From: Tractidigestivibacter sp050946515
GTDB lineage: Bacteria; Actinomycetota; Coriobacteriia; Coriobacteriales; Atopobiaceae
Reading direction: 5' to 3'
Assembly: GCF_050946515.1 (NCBI RefSeq)
Contig: NZ_JBMNUX010000006.1
Coordinates: 1 to 64,000, forward strand
DNA: 64,000 nt
Shown: in pieces, positions 8,390-17,369 of the stretch
How positions within the stretch are numbered: the first letter of the stretch is position 1
Layout of the letters: each line of letters opens with the position of its first letter
Notes under the pieces: model-generated
Told to the model about the DNA's origin: nothing
What the model saw: the letters and a program-made list of their open reading frames with translations, nothing else
Databases searched by the model: none
Translations under genes and position numbers: made by a program

Positions 8390-9316
8390 ATGCCGGACAT
8401 GCCAGCTTTGGCATCAGACGTAACGCTTTCAGGGCGAGAAGTTCGCTGCACCGTGGCAGCGCCTTGCTCCGCTCAAGAGCTTGCCCTTTCGCTGGGCATG
8501 TCTCGCCATTCCGCTGCCGCCGCCTTTGCAAGGCACGAGCTTTCGCTTGCTAGCGGCGAGCCCCTTTTGGCGGCAGCGCGGCTTTCTGCTGGCGACGGCG
8601 TTGTGATCGCGCTTGCAGCAACCAGCCAAAGCGCGCCCGCGCCGCACGTGGCGCCGGCAAAGATTGTCTATCGCGACCCTATCTTTCTTGCGGCGGACAA
8701 GCCGGCGGGGCAGCTCGTGCATGGCGACGGAACGGGGGCAAGCACGCTCACCGATGCCGTTTGCGCAGCTCTGGCAGCTGAAGGGGCAAGCGCGCATCCG
8801 CAAGCCGTCCAGCGACTGGACGTACCTACGACGGGGCTCGTGCTCTTCTCGCTGACCGAGGAATTTCAGCCCGCCCTTGACGCTTTGGTCTCTGGTCACG
8901 GCATGAAGAAGCGCTACCTTGCCGAGGTCACGGGCTCTTTCAAGGAAGACCAGCTGACGATAGACGAGCCCATCGGCCGCGACCGCCACGACTCGTCGCG
9001 CATGCGCGTTTGCCGCCCCGGGCAAGGAAAGCCAGCTGTCACGCGCGTCAAGACGCTTGCCCGAAAGAGCGGAAAGTCGCTTCTCCTTGTTGAGCTGGGA
9101 ACGGGAAGGCGGCATCAGATTCGCGTCCACCTGGCAGCTGCCGGGCACCCAATTTTGGGAGACACGCTGTACGGGGGCGCACGTGATTCTCGCGGGCTCA
9201 TGCTTCACGCCTATGAGGAGAGCTTCTTGCACCCCCTGACCGGCGAGCCCATAAAAATTTGTACGGAATTTCCAAAACGGTTCGAAAGCTGGCACGTGCA
9301 GTTGCAGCAAGGATAG
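8390..9316 (+). CDS. RluA-family RNA pseudouridine synthase
   Basis: Isomerises uridine to pseudouridine in rRNA or tRNA. In the 308-residue protein the first 85 residues look like a degenerate S4-type RNA-binding region. The catalytic domain follows, with the aspartate in QRLDVPTTGLVLF (the family usually has HRLD.xTSG) and the C-terminal motif GRRHQIRVHLA. The YRDPIFLAADKPAG segment matches the start of the RluA catalytic fold. The first residue of the catalytic motif is Q rather than H. The target uridine cannot be deduced. It stands upstream of the hydrogenase gene with no clear terminator between them. Confidence 0.92.
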   Translation: MPDMPALASDVTLSGREVRCTVAAPCSAQELALSLGMSRHSAAAAFARHELSLASGEPLLAAARLSAGDGVVIALAATSQSAPAPHVAPAKIVYRDPIFLAADKPAGQLVHGDGTGASTLTDAVCAALAAEGASAHPQAVQRLDVPTTGLVLFSLTEEFQPALDALVSGHGMKKRYLAEVTGSFKEDQLTIDEPIGRDRHDSSRMRVCRPGQGKPAVTRVKTLARKSGKSLLLVELGTGRRHQIRVHLAAAGHPILGDTLYGGARDSRGLMLHAYEESFLHPLTGEPIKICTEFPKRFESWHVQLQQG

Positions 9317-9387
9317 GCGATACTGTCATTTGACAGGACGGCTTGCCTTTGGCATCCCGCCAGTTGCCACAAGGGAGAGGAACAGTC

Positions 9388-10986
9388 TTGGCTGACACAA
9401 TGCGTGGCGTGTACACCAACCTGACCGATATTCGTCGTCGCGTCTTCTGCGAGGTGGCGAAGATTGCCTATGAAGGCGGAGATGACCAGGCTCGAAAGCT
9501 CGACGAGCTTCCTTATAAGATCATTCCCGGCGATGTTGCCACCTACCGCGAGAGCGTCTTTCTCGAGCGCGCCATCGTCAGCGAGCGCATTCGCCTTACG
9601 CTTGGCCTGCCCCTTCAAGGCGTCGACCGCCCAGAGCAGCTCTCTGACGGCCTTGCCGCCGCGGCCAAGCCCGAGACCTACTACCAGCCGCCGCTGATCA
9701 ACGTGATCAAGTTCGCCTGCAACGCGTGCGAGGACAACGTCTACCGCGTGACCAACATGTGCCAAGGCTGCCTCGCGCACCCCTGCCGCGAGATTTGCCC
9801 CAAGGGCGCCATCACCTTCGTGGACAAGAAGGCCTACATCGACCAGGACAAGTGCGTCCACTGCGGCCAGTGCTTCAGGGTCTGCCCCTATCATGCCATT
9901 GCCCACAAGCAGCGCCCGTGCTCCTCTGCCTGTGGCATGCACGCCATCGGCTCCGACGAGCATGGTCGCGCCGAGATCGACTACGAGAAGTGCGTCTCGT
10001 GCGGCCAGTGCCTGATCAACTGCCCGTTCGGCGCCATCGCCGACAAGAGCCAGATCTACCAGGTGATTCAGGCCATCAATGCGGGCGACGAGGTCATTGC
10101 GGCCGTGGCGCCGGCCTTCGTCGGCCAGTTTGGCGGCAAGGGCAACGTGGGCAAGCTTCGCGAGGCCTTCCGCCAGCTGGGATTCTCTGGCGTCGAGGAG
10201 GTGGCGCTGGGCGCCGACCTCTGCACCGTCCAGGAGGCCGAGGACTACCTTGCCGAGGTTCCCGACAAGCTGCCGTTCATGGGCACCTCGTGCTGCCCGG
10301 CCTGGTCGGTCATGGCAAAGCGGGAGTTCCCCGACTATGCCAAGTGCATCTCCATGGCGCTTACGCCGATGACGCTGACGGCGCGCATGATTCGTACGCA
10401 GCACCCCAACGCCAAGATCGTCTTCGTGGGGCCTTGCGCCGCCAAGAAGCTCGAGGCCATGCGCAAGTCGATTCGAAGCGAGGTCGACTTCGTGCTGACC
10501 TTCGAGGAGATGGCCGGCATGATGCAGGCAAAGGACATCGACTACCTGGCGCTGCACGACGACAACAAGAGCGACTTCGACGTCGCCTCCGCTGACGGCC
10601 GCGGGTTTGCCGTCGCTGGTGGCGTGGCGAGCGCCGTTGTGAATGCCATCCATCGTCGCTATCCCGACCGCGAGGTGCCCGTCACCAACGCGGAGGGCCT
10701 TGAGGACTGCCGCAAGATGATGAAGGCGGCCGTCAAGGGCAAGTACAACGGCTACCTGCTCGAGGGCATGGCGTGCCCGGGCGGCTGCGTCGCTGGCGCA
10801 GGAACGCTTCAGGCCATCAACAAGTCTGCGGCGGCGGTCAAGCGCTACTCGCAGCGCTCGCCCCACAAGAACGCCACCGACAACTCTTACCGCGTGCTGA
10901 TCCACGCCCTCTCCGAGGACGTCGAGAAGGACGTCGAGGTCGAGGAGACCATGGAGGCGCAGCGGCCCAAGAAGCCGACCGAGTAA
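9388..10986 (+). CDS. Monomeric [FeFe]-hydrogenase, probably group B
   Basis: Iron-only hydrogenase or hydrogen sensor, cytoplasmic, 532 residues. The start is taken as TTG at 9388, with GGGAGAGG seven nt before it. A cysteine-rich N-terminal part (FACNACEDNVYRVTNMCQGC) is followed by two 4Fe-4S motifs, CVHCGQCFRVCP near residue 155 and CVSCGQCLINCP near residue 202. The H-cluster motifs follow: TSCCPAW (about 300), GPCAAKK (about 348) and EGMACPGGC (about 460). GPC rather than MPC in the second motif and the missing N-terminal ferredoxin-like extension point to group B, whose physiological role is poorly defined. No HydEFG maturases are in the window. Confidence 0.9.
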   Translation: MADTMRGVYTNLTDIRRRVFCEVAKIAYEGGDDQARKLDELPYKIIPGDVATYRESVFLERAIVSERIRLTLGLPLQGVDRPEQLSDGLAAAAKPETYYQPPLINVIKFACNACEDNVYRVTNMCQGCLAHPCREICPKGAITFVDKKAYIDQDKCVHCGQCFRVCPYHAIAHKQRPCSSACGMHAIGSDEHGRAEIDYEKCVSCGQCLINCPFGAIADKSQIYQVIQAINAGDEVIAAVAPAFVGQFGGKGNVGKLREAFRQLGFSGVEEVALGADLCTVQEAEDYLAEVPDKLPFMGTSCCPAWSVMAKREFPDYAKCISMALTPMTLTARMIRTQHPNAKIVFVGPCAAKKLEAMRKSIRSEVDFVLTFEEMAGMMQAKDIDYLALHDDNKSDFDVASADGRGFAVAGGVASAVVNAIHRRYPDREVPVTNAEGLEDCRKMMKAAVKGKYNGYLLEGMACPGGCVAGAGTLQAINKSAAAVKRYSQRSPHKNATDNSYRVLIHALSEDVEKDVEVEETMEAQRPKKPTE

Positions 10987-11038
10987 CGCGCCCCGGGTGG
11001 CGAGTCCCCGGCTACGCGCGGCGTATGGAATGGCACGC

Positions 11039-11087
11039 CCCACACGATAGCCAGCTGCAACAGGGAAAACTTCTCCGACCCCCACAC
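11039..11087. repeat. Two orphan family A boxes after the hydrogenase gene
   Basis: CCCACAC boxes start at 11039 and 11081, 42 bp apart, the same distance as the wide gaps of the full element. They probably remain from a decayed or truncated copy preceding copy 2. Confidence 0.6.
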
Positions 11088-11112
11088 GATAGCCTCCGTA
11101 AGAGGAGCGCTT

Positions 11113-11472
11113 CCTATCGTGTGGGGGTCGCTTGCAATTGAGGCTCCCTATCGTGTGGGGGTCGCTTGCGTTTCCCCAGATAATCCTTCGTGTTGTGCGG
11201 CACGCGTCGGCTCGTCAGAGGTGGGGCTTCCATTGTGTGGGACTCGCCGGTGGGCTTGTGCGAGAGGCCCCACACTTCGGCATGCGCCAACTGCGGAAAC
11301 TCCGCCAATCCCCACACAACGAGGGGCATTCCAAAAAGTGGATCCCACACAATGGGGGTCGCCCTTCTCGCCAGGCGCGCGTACCCACACGATGCGACCA
11401 GAGACCTGCGGAAACGCCGCTGAGCCCCACACAAAGTGGCGTGTCAATTAAGGGCGAGCCCACACAATGGGA
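11113..11472. repeat. Family A ten-box element, copy 2
   Basis: Forward boxes start at 11119, 11153, 11195 (degenerate GTGCGGC) and 11235. Reverse boxes start at 11269, 11311, 11344, 11384, 11426 and 11459. The distances are 34-42-40-34-42-33-40-42-33, the same nine numbers as copy 1. The AAACG-type motif appears in the 42-bp gaps. The stretch 11267-11300 (34 nt) recurs exactly at 11735-11768 in copy 3. It sits in the convergent gap between the hydrogenase gene and the small gene at 12120. Confidence 0.85.
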
Positions 11473-11582
11473 GAGGCTCGGCGAAGGGCTCAGAGACGGG
11501 GCTCGAAATGCGGGGCTGGGAATCCGCTCGGGAGCTTCGGACGGGTTGAGACCCATACGATGATTCCGAGAATGGCGACGAT

Positions 11583-11937
11583 TCCATTGTGCGGGGCGAT
11601 GTCTCATCTAGGTGCCTCATCTTGTGGGATCTGAGCTCATTTCTCCAGATGAGCCTTCGCGTTGTGGGGGCTCGGCAGGTCCTCGGGAGAGGGGTTCCTA
11701 TTGTGTGGGACTTGTCGACGCTCTCGACCGAATAGCCCCACACTTCGGCATGCGCCAACTGCGGAAACGCCATCTGGTCCCACACTATACTGTCCCGTGC
11801 AGCAATGAGGTCCCACACAATGAAGAGCATCCTTCTCGCCAGGCACCCGGACCCACACAACGAGCCTTGCTACCTGCGAAAACGCTTTCGAGTCCCACAC
11901 TACAAGAGAGGTCAACTCATCGTGTGCCCCGCACAAT
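11583..11937. repeat. Family A ten-box element, copy 3
   Basis: Forward side: degenerate boxes near 11589, 11622 and 11663, and an exact one at 11703. Reverse boxes start at 11737, 11779, 11812, 11852 and 11894, with a degenerate CCCGCAC at 11928. Distances from 11663 on are 40-34-42-33-40-42-34. The left half has decayed more than the right half. It lies about 470 bp from copy 2, in the same orientation. Confidence 0.8.
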
Positions 11938-12049
11938 GGAGGGGCGGCGCGCTGGAGGGGCGCCGAAGCGGAGGGGCGCCGAAGCGGAGGGGCGGCGCGC
12001 TGGAGGGGCGGCGCGCTGGAGGGGCGGCGCGCTGGAGGGGCGCCGAAGC
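11938..12049. repeat. Tandem array of seven 16-bp units of two types (ABBAAAB)
   Basis: Seven consecutive 16-mers without a single mismatch. Unit A is GGAGGGGCGGCGCGCT and unit B is GGAGGGGCGCCGAAGC, in the order A B B A A A B (11938, 11954, 11970, 11986, 12002, 12018, 12034). The array begins where the last box of family A copy 3 ends and stops just before the terminator of the minus-strand gene at 12120. Perfect identity implies recent slippage or recombination. Confidence 0.95.
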
Positions 12050-12055
12050 GCACGC

Positions 12056-12085
12056 AAAAAGCGACCTCCCAAAAGGGGAAGCCGC
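12056..12085 (-). terminator. Terminator of the small gene at 12120
   Basis: Read on minus, GCGGCTTCCC pairs with GGGAGGTCGC around the loop CTTTT, followed by TTTTT. All ten pairs form, counting G-U. Confidence 0.85.
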
Positions 12086-12119
12086 TCGTTTTCAAGAGAA
12101 AGCCCTGCGTACGTGCTGG

Positions 12120-12425
12120 CTAGTCCTTCTCGCCCTTCTTGGAGGCGTAGAAGGTCGCGTCGTCAAAGACGTCCTTGATGGTCTTGCCGTTGACAAACGG
12201 AAGCATCAAAAACTCGTCGACCGTCGGGACAAGCTCGCTGCAGTCAACAAAGTGGTTCTTTGAGTTGCGGCGGGACGTATCCTGCGCGCGCCAAGCCTCG
12301 TAGTTCACATCGGTGAGGTAGTAGACGTTGGAGCCTACCTTCATGTACACCGAGTGGTTGGCGTGGAGGTAGTCCGCCAGCTCGTCGTAACTGATATCAA
12401 GTGCCTCAGCGGCTTTCTTTCCCAT
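12120..12425 (-). CDS. Small conserved-looking protein of unknown function
   Basis: I do not recognise this 101-residue protein. It is soluble and mixed in charge, has no signal peptide or membrane segment, and ends in a lysine-rich tail (KKGEKD). The segment ALDISYDELADYLHANH could be a helical or HTH-like unit, and VNGKTIKDVFDDATFYA resembles a small folded domain. A good AAAGGA site precedes the ATG and a clear terminator follows, so it is probably expressed on its own. It has two Asn-rich or aromatic patches but no catalytic motif that I can name. It borders the largest repeat island. Confidence 0.75.
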   Translation of the reverse strand: MGKKAAEALDISYDELADYLHANHSVYMKVGSNVYYLTDVNYEAWRAQDTSRRNSKNHFVDCSELVPTVDEFLMLPFVNGKTIKDVFDDATFYASKKGEKD

Positions 12426-12707
12426 GGCATGTCCTTTCGTCGACCGGCCAAGCCTGCCTTGTACAGACTATAGCCCGCGAGGCATGTTTTTAGACGTTCG
12501 TTTTGAAAGCGGCTGCCCATCTTCGGCAAGCGATAGCTTCTTTAAATAAATTGCAGCATATCAAGCTGGCTGAGAAAAACCTGCCGGCATTCGTGCTAGC
12601 ATTCTCTTAATTCTGTGAGCAGGCTCCCTTTTCGGGCACGAAGGGGTTATGAATCAACTTTTATGCTCCCCTGCGCCTGGCGCCGCCCACTCGCCGCGTC
12701 CGGTGCC

Positions 12708-13358
12708 CTACGCCAGAATCTGGCGTTCCAGCTGTGCCGGCGTGTCAACGATCGTCGTGGCGCCATGTTCCAAAAGCCAGTCCCTGTCGCGAAAGCCCCA
12801 CGAGCAGATGATGCAGTCGCAGCCGCAGTTCTTGGCGGTCTCGATGTCCACCTCAGAGTCCCCCACGTACACAAGGCCCTCTTGGCTCCTGCCCAGGGTC
12901 GCTAGAATCGCGTCAATCATGGCGCGATTGGGCTTTCTGGGCACTCCCTCGCGCTCGCCTGTCACGTAGTCAAAGGTGCCCGGGAAGTAGCGATCAATGA
13001 TTCCCTGAACGGCGAAGTCGGCCTTGTTCGAGGCGACGGCACAGCTGACGCCCACATGCCTGAGGTCTCCAATCACCTCAGACATGCCTGTGTAGGGGCG
13101 CGTGGTGTCAAGCTTGTGCGCGTCATAGTAGCGCTTGAACTCATCGAAGACCTGCGCCTCAAGCTCGGGAGACGTGCCCTCGGGAAGCGATAGGTGAATG
13201 AGGCGAGCAATGCCGTTGCCCGTGAACATGCGTACGTCTGCCAAGCTGCGCTCGGGAAGGCCGTAGACCTTAAGCGCGTGGTTGACAGACGTATAGAGGT
13301 CGTTGAGGGTGTTCAGAAGCGTTCCATCGAGATCGAATATGGCCGTTGTGTATGCCAT
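12708..13358 (-). CDS. HAD-family phosphatase (phosphoglycolate phosphatase-like)
   Basis: 216-residue HAD hydrolase of subfamily IA. Motif I is FDLDGTLLNT at residues 8-17, motif II is the serine in ASNKADF, a lysine follows in the middle of the protein, and motif IV is VYVGDSEVDIETAK. The helical cap between residues 18 and 85 matches Gph/PpaX-like enzymes. Likely substrates are small phosphates such as phosphoglycolate or pyrophosphate; the exact one cannot be read. The ATG has GGAG nine nt before it. The 282-bp gap between this gene and the one at 12120 is AT-rich and shows no gene. Confidence 0.88.
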   Translation of the reverse strand: MAYTTAIFDLDGTLLNTLNDLYTSVNHALKVYGLPERSLADVRMFTGNGIARLIHLSLPEGTSPELEAQVFDEFKRYYDAHKLDTTRPYTGMSEVIGDLRHVGVSCAVASNKADFAVQGIIDRYFPGTFDYVTGEREGVPRKPNRAMIDAILATLGRSQEGLVYVGDSEVDIETAKNCGCDCIICSWGFRDRDWLLEHGATTIVDTPAQLERQILA

Positions 13359-13571
13359 TGCAGCTCACTCCAGACAAAATACGGCGCCTGCGGTCAAGTG
13401 ACGGCCGCATCCAGCGCATATCTCAAGTAAAGTATCAACAGGAACTAGGACAACTGTGTTGAGCAATCGTAGAGCATACACTCAACGCCTCTGGCATGTC
13501 GAAGGGCCTTGACAGCAACACGCAATCGCTAAGGTCCAGCCAGGGCACGAGACAGGGGGGTGCACCTAACG

Positions 13572-15002
13572 GTGGGCGACGACGCGAAGCATATGGGGGA
13601 AGATCCGCTTACGCCGCACGCGCGACCTCAGACAGAGCAGGAGAAGCGCGCCATTTTCAACTCGAAGCGCGTCCACTCGAGCGTTCACCGCCAGGACCCC
13701 AACGGAATGTACCACTACGACGTTGGCTATCTGCCCGCAAGCACCCCGGGCAGAGTCGGCCTTGACCCCGAGGCGATCCGCAAGCGCGAGAAGACCCACA
13801 ACATCCTCGTCGCGATAGCGCTCATCGTGGCGGTGGTCGCGTTTCTCATAGGAGCATACGTTTTTGTGGGACCGTCTCTCTTCTCGCTGTCTTGGGGTTC
13901 GGAGGGCGACAGCCAGACGACGTCGGGCGACAGCTCGGGCGCAGCGGCCTCGACGGCCTCGACTGCCACGCAGGTCGACGTCTGCATGGTGGGGGACGTG
14001 CTGCTTCACCCTTCCGTCTACACCTCGGGCGAGCAGGAGGACGGAACCTACGACTTCACCAACCTCTTTGCGAACGTCTCGGACCAGGTCTCGGCCGCCG
14101 ACATCGCCATGTGCGACCAAGAGACCGTCCTTGGCGGCACGGAGCTGGGGCTTTCTGGCTATCCCGCCTTCAACGGGCCGCAAGAGGTGGGCGACGCCGA
14201 GGCTGCCGCCGGCTTCAACGTGATCCTGCACGCTTCGAACCATACGTTGGACATGGGCTACGAGGGGCTTCATTCCGAGCTCGAGTTCTGGCGCACCAAG
14301 CACCCGGACGTCACGGTCTTGGGCTGCATCGACGTGCTTTCCGACGACCCCGGCTCGCTTGACGACATCTACGTCTACGAGAAGGACGGGCTCAAGGTCG
14401 CCATCTTGAACTACACCTATGGGCTCGGTGATTACAGCGACACCGAAGGCGCCGTGGCGATGCTGGACGAGGACCGCGTGCGGCAGGACTGCGAGCGCGC
14501 GAACCAGCTGGCAGACATCGTGATCGTGTGCCCGCACTGGGGCACCGAGGGCATGTCGGAGCCAGACGACGAGCAGACCCAGTGGGCGCAGGTTTTCCTC
14601 GAGTGCGGCGTGGACGTGGTGCTGGGCAACCATCCTCACATGCTCCAGCCCGTCGAGGTGCTTGAAGACGACAACGGCAACCAGATGGTGTGCTTCTGGT
14701 CGGTAGGAAACTTCATCAGCGGCATGGCCAACGAGGAGAACATGGTGGGCGGCCTTGCCGAGGTGCGCCTCGAGCGCAGCGAGGATGGCACCTGCCGCGT
14801 CTCCGGCTACGGGCTGAAGCCGATCGTCTCGCACATCGATCCCGACAACGAGACCACGTACTTCCTGTCTGACTACACCGACGAGCTCGCCGAGACGAGC
14901 AAGTTCCCCGACTACACGCCGGACCAGATCCAGGCGTACTGCGAGGAAGTCCTCGGCGATGCCTATGACAGCGAGAAGTGCGAGCTCTGGGTGGACCTGT
15001 AG
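13572..15002 (+). CDS. CapA/PgsA-like membrane-anchored metallophosphoesterase-type protein
   Basis: 476-residue protein with a cytoplasmic N-terminal tail, one membrane helix (about residues 78-102), a Ser/Thr/Ala linker, and an extracellular CapA domain. The CapA domain shows the metal-site motifs MVGDVLLHP, NHTLDMGY and GNHPHMLQP of the calcineurin-like fold. In capsule-forming bacteria CapA/PgsA assists poly-gamma-glutamate export; no PgsBC partners are seen here, so the role may differ. I place the start at GTG 13572, 11 nt after the G-run 13555-13560. GTG 13560 would overlap that run, and ATG 13593 is another option. It is divergent from the HAD gene. Confidence 0.82.
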   Translation: MGDDAKHMGEDPLTPHARPQTEQEKRAIFNSKRVHSSVHRQDPNGMYHYDVGYLPASTPGRVGLDPEAIRKREKTHNILVAIALIVAVVAFLIGAYVFVGPSLFSLSWGSEGDSQTTSGDSSGAAASTASTATQVDVCMVGDVLLHPSVYTSGEQEDGTYDFTNLFANVSDQVSAADIAMCDQETVLGGTELGLSGYPAFNGPQEVGDAEAAAGFNVILHASNHTLDMGYEGLHSELEFWRTKHPDVTVLGCIDVLSDDPGSLDDIYVYEKDGLKVAILNYTYGLGDYSDTEGAVAMLDEDRVRQDCERANQLADIVIVCPHWGTEGMSEPDDEQTQWAQVFLECGVDVVLGNHPHMLQPVEVLEDDNGNQMVCFWSVGNFISGMANEENMVGGLAEVRLERSEDGTCRVSGYGLKPIVSHIDPDNETTYFLSDYTDELAETSKFPDYTPDQIQAYCEEVLGDAYDSEKCELWVDL

Positions 15003-15229
15003 CGCGTGGCTTGCGCGGCGTCGCTCTCTTGCGCCACTTTCCCGCCATCGCCCGGAATAGCTATTGCTTTCGTGTTAGGTAGGTTAACGGTTTCTGCCGC
15101 GGTCCCTTACGAGGCCTGTGCGTAGTACAATCGCGCCTACGTGCGACGATACGCCGTCTACGCAGCGTCGCCGTCTGCTGTGAAGCCGCCCGTCACGGCA
15201 CGGGGTGGCAGAGACGAAAGGACAGAAAC

Positions 15230-16999
15230 TTGGACTCACACACCATGCACACCCGCACCTGCGGAGAGCTGCGTCCCGAGAACATCGGCGAGGAGGTTAC
15301 GCTCACGGGCTGGGTGTGGCACCGCCGCGATCACGGTGGCCTCATCTTTGTCGACCTGCGAGACCGCGACGGCGTGACGCAGATCTCCTTCGACCCCGAG
15401 CATTCCGGCGGCACGGCCTTCCACACGGCCGAGAACATCCGCTCCGAGTGGCCGATCAAGGTCACCGGCACCGTGCGCGAGCGCCCCGAGGGTCAGGCAA
15501 ACGAGAAGCTCGACACCGGCGAGGTGGAGGTTCTCGTCTCCGAGATCGTGGTGCTGAACACCTCCAAGACGCCGCCCTTCCAGATCGAGGACCGCGTCGA
15601 CACCTCCGAGGACGTGCGCCTTCGCTATCGCTACCTTGACCTGCGCCGTCCCAAGATGATGGCCAACCTCAAGATGCGCTCTGACTTCACCTTCGCCATT
15701 CGCGAGGCCCTGCACAAGCGCGACTTCATGGAGGTCGAGACGCCGTCGCTCTTCAAGTCCACGCCGGAGGGCGCCCGCGACTTCTTGGTGCCCAGCCGCA
15801 CGCAGCCGGGCCACTTCTACGCGCTGCCCCAGTCGCCGCAGCTCTTGAAGCAGCTGCTTATGGTCGGTGGCGTCGAGCGCTACTACCAGGTTGCCAAGTG
15901 CTTCCGCGACGAGGACCTGCGCGCCGACCGCCAGCCCGAGTTCACGCAGGTGGACATCGAGATGAGCTTTGTCGACGAGGACGACGTGATGGGCGAGCTC
16001 GAGGAGGTCTTGGCGGATGCCTTCTCTGCTATGGGCGTCAAGATGGAGCTGCCCCTGCGTCGCATCAACTACTGGGACGCCATGGACACCTATGGCTCCG
16101 ACAAGCCCGACACCCGCTTTGGCATGGAGCTCCACGACGTCACGTCGATCTTCGCCAACTCCAAGTTCAAGCTCTTCGCCAGCGCCGCTGCAGACGACAA
16201 GCTCTTCGTGAAGGCCATCAACGCCAAGGGCGCAGGCAAGTGGCCGCGCGCCAAGATCGACCGCCTTGCCGACGTGGCCGCCACCTTTGGCGCCAAGGGT
16301 CTCGCCTACATCGCCTTCCGCGAGGACGGCTCGGTCACGAGCCCTATCGTCAAGTTCTTCTCGGACGAAGAGATGGCCGCGCTGCGCTCCGAGATGGACG
16401 TCGAACCAGGCGACCTCGTGATGTTCGCCGTGGCAGAGCGCCTTCAGGCCGACGAGATTCTGGGCGGCATGCGCAACCACATGGCCGACGCGCTCGAGGT
16501 CAAGCGCGAGGGCCACGACTTCCTCTGGGTGGTCAACTTCCCGCTCTTCCACTGGGACGAGGACCGCAAGGCCTATGCGGCCGAGCACCAGCCCTTCACG
16601 CAGCCCATCGAGGCTGACATCGACCGCCTTGACTCCGACCCGCTCTCCGTTGGCTCTTGGACCTACGACTTCGTCATGGACGGCTTCGAGGCCGGTGGCG
16701 GCGGCATGCGTATCCACAATGCCGACCTGCAGATGAAGATCCTCGAGAAGCTCGGCTTCACCGAGGAGCGTGCGGAGGAGCAGTTTGGCTTCCTCATGGA
16801 GGCCCTGCGCTTTGGCGCGCCCCCGATGGGCGGCTTTGCGCTCGGCCTTGACCGCGTGTGCATGCTGCTTGCGGGCGCTGACTCCATCCGCGAGGTCATG
16901 GCGTTCCCCAAGACCTCAAGCGGCTCCGACCTCATGAGCGGCGCTCCGTCCGAGGTCACGGGCGCCCAGCTGAAGGACGTCTCGTTGAGGCTGCTGTAA
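15230..16999 (+). CDS. aspS: Aspartyl-tRNA synthetase
   Basis: Charges tRNA-Asp; 589 residues, the length of the bacterial-type enzyme. It has an N-terminal OB-fold anticodon domain (TLTGWVWHRRDHGGLIFVDL), class II motif 2 with CFRDEDLRADRQPEFTQ, the GAD insertion domain in the middle, and motif 3 in FALGLDRVCMLLAG. Translation probably starts at TTG 15230 with GAAAGGA seven nt upstream; an ATG lies five codons further. The terminator at 17026 follows. Whether it also charges tRNA-Asn, as in species lacking AsnRS, cannot be told from this window. Confidence 0.96.
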   Translation: MDSHTMHTRTCGELRPENIGEEVTLTGWVWHRRDHGGLIFVDLRDRDGVTQISFDPEHSGGTAFHTAENIRSEWPIKVTGTVRERPEGQANEKLDTGEVEVLVSEIVVLNTSKTPPFQIEDRVDTSEDVRLRYRYLDLRRPKMMANLKMRSDFTFAIREALHKRDFMEVETPSLFKSTPEGARDFLVPSRTQPGHFYALPQSPQLLKQLLMVGGVERYYQVAKCFRDEDLRADRQPEFTQVDIEMSFVDEDDVMGELEEVLADAFSAMGVKMELPLRRINYWDAMDTYGSDKPDTRFGMELHDVTSIFANSKFKLFASAAADDKLFVKAINAKGAGKWPRAKIDRLADVAATFGAKGLAYIAFREDGSVTSPIVKFFSDEEMAALRSEMDVEPGDLVMFAVAERLQADEILGGMRNHMADALEVKREGHDFLWVVNFPLFHWDEDRKAYAAEHQPFTQPIEADIDRLDSDPLSVGSWTYDFVMDGFEAGGGGMRIHNADLQMKILEKLGFTEERAEEQFGFLMEALRFGAPPMGGFALGLDRVCMLLAGADSIREVMAFPKTSSGSDLMSGAPSEVTGAQLKDVSLRLL

Positions 17000-17025
17000 G
17001 GCTCAGCTCGAAGGTCTCTGCGTGC

Positions 17026-17070
17026 GGGCCCTCCGCTTTTGGCTTTCTGCCAGGGCGGAGGGCCCTTCTC
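17026..17070 (+). terminator. Terminator of aspS
   Basis: GGGCCCTCCGC (17026-17036) pairs with GCGGAGGGCCC (17055-17065) around an 18-nt loop, followed by TTCTC. The stem is strong and the T run weak. Confidence 0.75.
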
Positions 17071-17134
17071 GTTAGCTCGAAGCTTCGAAGCCGCCCTCTT
17101 GCGACTTCGGCCTCCTCTCATCCTCGTATCCTCT

Positions 17135-17357
17135 CCCATTGTGTGGGGGCCATTGGGCATGCAAAGGAACATAGTGCGGGTCCGCTTGGCGTATGCGCAG
17201 GTCGCAGCCTCCGTAGTGTGGGGATTTCTTTCGGTTGACGAGACGGACTCCCACACTACGGGGGACCTCTGCGCGCGGTCCCACACAACGAGTCCGCTCA
17301 ACAGGGCAGACGTCTCAAAGGTCCTCACTTTGCAGCCGGACGGTCCCACACAACGGA
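17135..17357. repeat. Family A element, reduced copy 4
   Basis: Forward boxes start at 17141, 17174 (GTGCGGG) and 17217; reverse boxes start at 17250, 17280 and 17345. The left spacing 33-43 and the orientation switch at 33 match the full element, and the 42-type gap contains TATGCGCAGG. The 40-bp step is missing and the right side is shortened. A further forward box stands alone at 17498. Confidence 0.65.
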
Positions 17358-17369
17358 GAGGGACCCCGG

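Noticed and set aside
13457..13482. Hairpin GTTGAG/CTCAAC before the CapA gene as terminator or operator
   Set aside because: The arms are only six bases and no T run or known operator pattern follows.
15003..15229. Riboswitch or tRNA in the aspS leader
   Set aside because: The 227-bp gap contains a possible TACAAT -10 but no recognisable tRNA, T-box or other conserved RNA pattern.
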